Source: Kalaharituber pfeilii
Lineage: Eukaryota > Ascomycota > Pezizomycetes > Pezizales > Pezizaceae
Assembly (NCBI GenBank): GCA_015179045.1
Contig: WHUZ01000146.1
Coordinates: forward strand, 1-64,000
Direction: 5' to 3'
DNA: 64,000 nt
In this document: one piece after another, positions 61,230 through 64,000 of the stretch
Layout: each line of letters begins with the position of its first letter
Numbering within the stretch: position 1 is the first letter of the stretch
Notes under the pieces: model-generated
Told to the model about the DNA's origin: nothing
The model's database searches: none
The model's input: only the letters and a program-made list of their open reading frames with translations
Position numbers and translations under genes: made by a program

Positions 61230-61720
61230 TTTTTTTTTTTTTTTTTTTTTTTTAATATCATTAATCGCATGCCGCCCTAAGGGCTATGGCGATGTCTAGT
61301 TACATATGGAATAAAGGAAAGTTAAGTGTAAAAGTAGAAATCCCCAGAATTCCTGTGTGAAGGGGAAGTGGAATGGCAAGGTCTAAGGGGAAAACAGTCT
61401 CCGTCCGGGTCTACTTCCGTCCCCTGTCCCACTCGTATTGGCTGGCCTTCAGCTTCCCCCAAGTCTCACTTTGTCCAGCTCTGCCTGACCCTCCAGGTAT
61501 ACCACAACTGAGCTGGTGACCTTGCCTTCACTCGCCAGAATTGCCTTCTGTTTCAGCCATCGAATTCCCGGGATTTTTCTCAAGTCTTTGTTCGATGCCT
61601 CCAACCATCTCCGGACATTACTGAAGTCCTTCCGGAGGGCTATTCCATGTACTATGAGGCCGTTTTTCGTTCTGGTGGTGGCCTCCAGGATGTCGGTTGG
61701 GGTTTTTTTCCGAGTGGGGA
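61230..61720 (-). mobile_element. ORF1-only LINE derivative, minus strand
   Basis: The T-run (61230-61253) and inverted tail are followed by a 3' UTR and the ORF1 C-terminal block. In minus-strand reading this is GIALRKDFSNVRRWLEAS, PGIRWLKQKAILASEGKV, TSSVVVYLEGQAELDKVR and a WDRGRK end at about 61425. ORF2 is absent. Confidence 0.8.
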
Positions 61721-62039
61721 TGGGGGGGTTTGGCGGGGAGCAGCATTTGATTGGTGCAAGGGCGGTGTTTCGGGGCCTCCTATTGGGTCTTGGCGCCGGA
61801 GGGGGTGTGGTTGCAACAATGGTGGTGAGCTGAAGATTCCTCGTAATTTCACCCCTCGGGGGAAATTTGCAATAGCGGGTATTTGGGTATAAAAATTAGA
61901 TCAAAAGACTAAGCACGCTGAGAGCTTTCGATCTATGTAGGTTTCGCTGGGGGGGACGTTGTGGTTGTGGAGTCGCTTCCAAACGCTCGTCCTGGGGTGG
62001 TTGTTGTCCTCGTATACTCCGGAGAGGAACGCACCTACA

Positions 62040-62320
62040 ATACCAGGACGAAGTCGTCACCGAAGCAGGGACACGACAACTATCAAGAACGTAGAGAGCC
62101 GCGGAGAGGAACCGTCTTGAATTAAGTTACAGACCATTGACAAGGCTCGGGCGGAGAGTCTCAACGCTAGCTGGCCTGATAGGGGGGAAGGGTCTGAGAA
62201 AGTGGCAACACACAATCGGCAAGGTAGAGAGCCCGGAATGCCGGGGGTGCGGAGAAGAGGAGGAATCCGCCACGCACGTGCTCAACGGGTGCAGGGTATG
62301 GCAATGTAACCGGATACTGT
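62040..62320 (+). pseudogene. LINE ORF2 C-terminal fragment without tail
   Basis: YQDEVVTEAG, LELSYRPLTRLGRRVSTLAG and CRGCGEEEESATHVLNGCRV match the large LINE at 46.5-46.7 kb. The copy is cut at about 62310 before any 3' UTR. Confidence 0.8.
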
Positions 62321-62520
62321 ATAGCGCGCCGGGTAAATAGCTTCACCCTAAAAGGTGACCTCTGACAAGCATTTCGGGATGTCGGTACAATACATACGGG
62401 TAAAAAGGATGCGACCTGAGTGCGTATTGCAGTCTCAAAAGTGTATATAAGTGGTGTTCATGGCTGTGTGTTCGCCGTTCTTTTTCTCTTTACGCAACCT
62501 CTTGTATTTAGTTTCTACTA
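62321..62520. other. Short spacer with TATA-like motif
   Basis: gtgtatataagtggtg at about 62440 resembles a promoter, but no gene start follows. Confidence 0.3.
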
Positions 62521-62880
62521 AGTAGAGTGGTTACCTGCTGTGCCGACCCGCTGAACTGCTGTCCTGCTGTGAACCTCGTACTGGCTCACTCTCAGCCATC
62601 TCCCACCTAGTCTCACCCGGTCTGCTTGCGTTGTGTCCTCCAAATACACTACTACCAAACTTGTCTTCTTGCCTTTCTCCCTCAATGTCGTCTCCTTGAT
62701 GAGCCATCTGATCCCTGTTATCCTCCCTATGTCATTGTCGGCTTCCATCCATCTCCGAACATTCCCGAGATTCTTCCTCAGGGCTATTCGGGGGACTACG
62801 ATGCCAGGCTTGGTGGTGGTGGCACCGGGGTGGATGGGTGTGTCAGGGGTCTGGCTTTGGTCTGGGGGATTTGAGGGGTT
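62518..62880 (-). pseudogene. LINE ORF1 C-terminal fragment
   Basis: Minus strand: RIALRKNLGNVRRWMEAD, DIGRITGIRWLIKETTLREK, KKTSLVVVYLEDTTQADRVR, LGGRWLRVSQYE. No tail is visible at the left end. It is the fifth ORF1-type copy in the window. Confidence 0.75.
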
Positions 62881-63023
62881 TGGGGTTTCGGCTTGAGTCT
62901 ATTATGATTGTATGTCAAATAGAGCAATTTGAAGTTCAATGAGCTGCGGAAAAATCTCAATACCGCAACACCCTGCAAACTAACATCATGACATACTTTC
63001 GGTATCCAAACCTCCTTCCAGCG

Positions 63024-63323
63024 ATGCAGGTCAAGCTCTCCACAGCTCTCACCGTTGTTGCCCTCGCTATCCTTTCCGCTGGCCATGTTACCACTGTGCC
63101 CCAAATCACCGTAGCTGCGCCCGCGAAGCGCGGGGAATTGGGGATATTATATATACATTTCGACTTATCTTGCCCCATAGTTAGTATTGATTATAGCCTC
63201 AAAATCTCTTGGCAGACACGGCGATGGCAACGTCGAGATATGGCAACCAGGATAGTCCTGGGCAGGAAATGGAGGGCTGCTTTGTGTAGTGTTTGCATCG
63301 GTTACAAGTACTTGTCGGTTTAA
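63024..63323 (+). CDS. Possible small secreted protein, 5' part
   Basis: From ATG 63024: MQVKLSTALTVVALAILSAG, a plausible signal peptide (short basic start, hydrophobic core, small residues). HVTTVPQITVAAPAKRGE follows, with a KR site where Kex2-type processing could occur. The rest of the frame is unremarkable and runs into the MITE at 63289, so the true 3' end is lost or spliced. I see no good intron. It is the only host-gene-like signal in the window and is weak. Confidence 0.3.
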   Translation: MQVKLSTALTVVALAILSAGHVTTVPQITVAAPAKRGELGILYIHFDLSCPIVSIDYSLKISWQTRRWQRRDMATRIVLGRKWRAALCSVCIGYKYLSV

Positions 63324-63604
63324 CTTGTCGGTTTTTCGGTACAAGTCGGGTTTTCTTCTAACAAGTCGGTTTTTTCTATATCAAAAAACTTGGACCGACA
63401 AGTTGAAACAGATACAAGTTAAAAATTTTATGTTTCACCATACAAATAATCCCTGTCCAAGTCGGTTTTTGGCTCTATTTTCAACTTGTCGGACAAGTTT
63501 TTCCAAAAAAAAAAAAAAGACTTGTTAGAGCAAGTCGGTGTTAGTCTACAGTGAAAACTTGTACCGAAAAACCGACTGGTACCGACTTGGCCCGATGCAA
63601 ACAC
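63289..63604. mobile_element. 316-bp MITE with TA target duplication
   Basis: Perfect inverted ends gtgtttgcatcgg ... ccgatgcaaacac are flanked by TA on both sides (63287-63288 and 63605-63606), as for Tc1/mariner-type elements. The interior is a broken foldback made of repeated acaagtcggt / accgacttgt motifs, with an A-run at 63508-63521. There is no transposase. Confidence 0.92.
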
Positions 63605-63606
63605 TA

Positions 63607-64000
63607 GCTCAGCCTTTGTGACAAGCAGAAACGGGAGCGCGTGCATGAAGGCACAAAGCCGGGCACGCTGCTAGTTCCTGTCGTGGTCGGTCGGTAGGTC
63701 TGCGTAGTCGGTCGGCCCAGCTGATGAAAAGTCCGGCTGCTCAGCAGAACCGCTCCCTGCCACATAGCTTCATGTCCGTGCAAGGCCACACAAGCCAAAC
63801 CGCCCGAGCCGCCCCCATCCAGCTACCCGTGGGCAATGCCACGAGACTAGGCCATGCCTACCACCGGACCCCGCATCCCCGTCCGCCCTACCAATGGGAT
63901 CTCGTCCTCCGTTGGCCACCCAGGCTCGACGACCCAGAGGCGCCGTTGCGTCCAACCAGGCATCACTGGCCGCTGAACCCGCAGCGCCCCCCCTCCCTCC
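63607..64000. other. GC-rich unassigned end of the window
   Basis: Clearly GC-richer than the rest, with short open frames on the minus strand and no recognised domain. It could be host sequence at the edge of the repeat block. Confidence 0.35.

Overview
The window looks like a gene-poor, transposon-saturated block of a filamentous fungus, most probably an ascomycete. The reasons are chromodomain-bearing Ty3/Gypsy elements, Tad-like LINEs with an RNase H and a terminal zinc motif, a Ty1/Copia remnant, and C-to-T / G-to-A decay resembling repeat-induced point mutation (RIP). I cannot name the species. I see no complete host gene, no rRNA and no convincing tRNA. One short candidate for a secreted host protein lies near 63.0 kb.

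Layout. 1-14.7 kb is AT-rich and heavily decayed: a minus-strand Ty3/Gypsy wreck (about 0.6-5 kb), satellite-like dispersed repeats (5.7-10.7 kb), a decayed ORF1-only LINE derivative (11.2-12.2 kb) and a plus-strand Copia 3' half with its LTR (12.6-13.9 kb). Near 14.7 kb the composition changes abruptly, and unmutated versions of some of the same repeats appear. 15.26-26.77 kb is a nested pair. A minus-strand chromovirus (496-bp LTRs, TSD atggc) carries in its own 5' LTR a young plus-strand Gypsy element (292-bp LTRs that look identical, TSD acgg). The inner element encodes Gag and integrase but no reverse transcriptase, and carries an extra unrecognised coding segment. 26.8-29.6 kb is 58-bp and 70-bp satellite plus hairpin repeats. 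29.58-36.41 kb is a recent chromovirus (433-bp LTRs, two visible differences, TSD gtgag) broken by frameshifts, one of them made by a 53-bp-offset duplication. 36.4-38.2 kb holds the same satellites in the opposite orientation.

38.3-62.9 kb is a LINE graveyard. Two LINE families, recognisable from different 3' ends, left one nearly complete decayed copy (46.1-50.2 kb, ORF1 end to tail), several 5'-truncated copies, ORF1-plus-tail derivatives without ORF2, and a swarm of very short 3'-end insertions (down to 16-60 bp) bounded by 8-14 bp target-site duplications. Many are nested inside one another. 63.0-64.0 kb holds a signal-peptide-like ORF, a 316-bp TA-flanked MITE and GC-rich unassigned sequence.

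How the parts work together. The autonomous LINE probably supplied the machinery in trans for the ORF1-only and tail-only copies, because all share one 3' end. That end can fold into a two-stem hairpin whose base pairs covary between copies (C-G with T-A in the inner stem, C-G with A-T at the base of the outer stem). I consider this the most interesting signal in the window.
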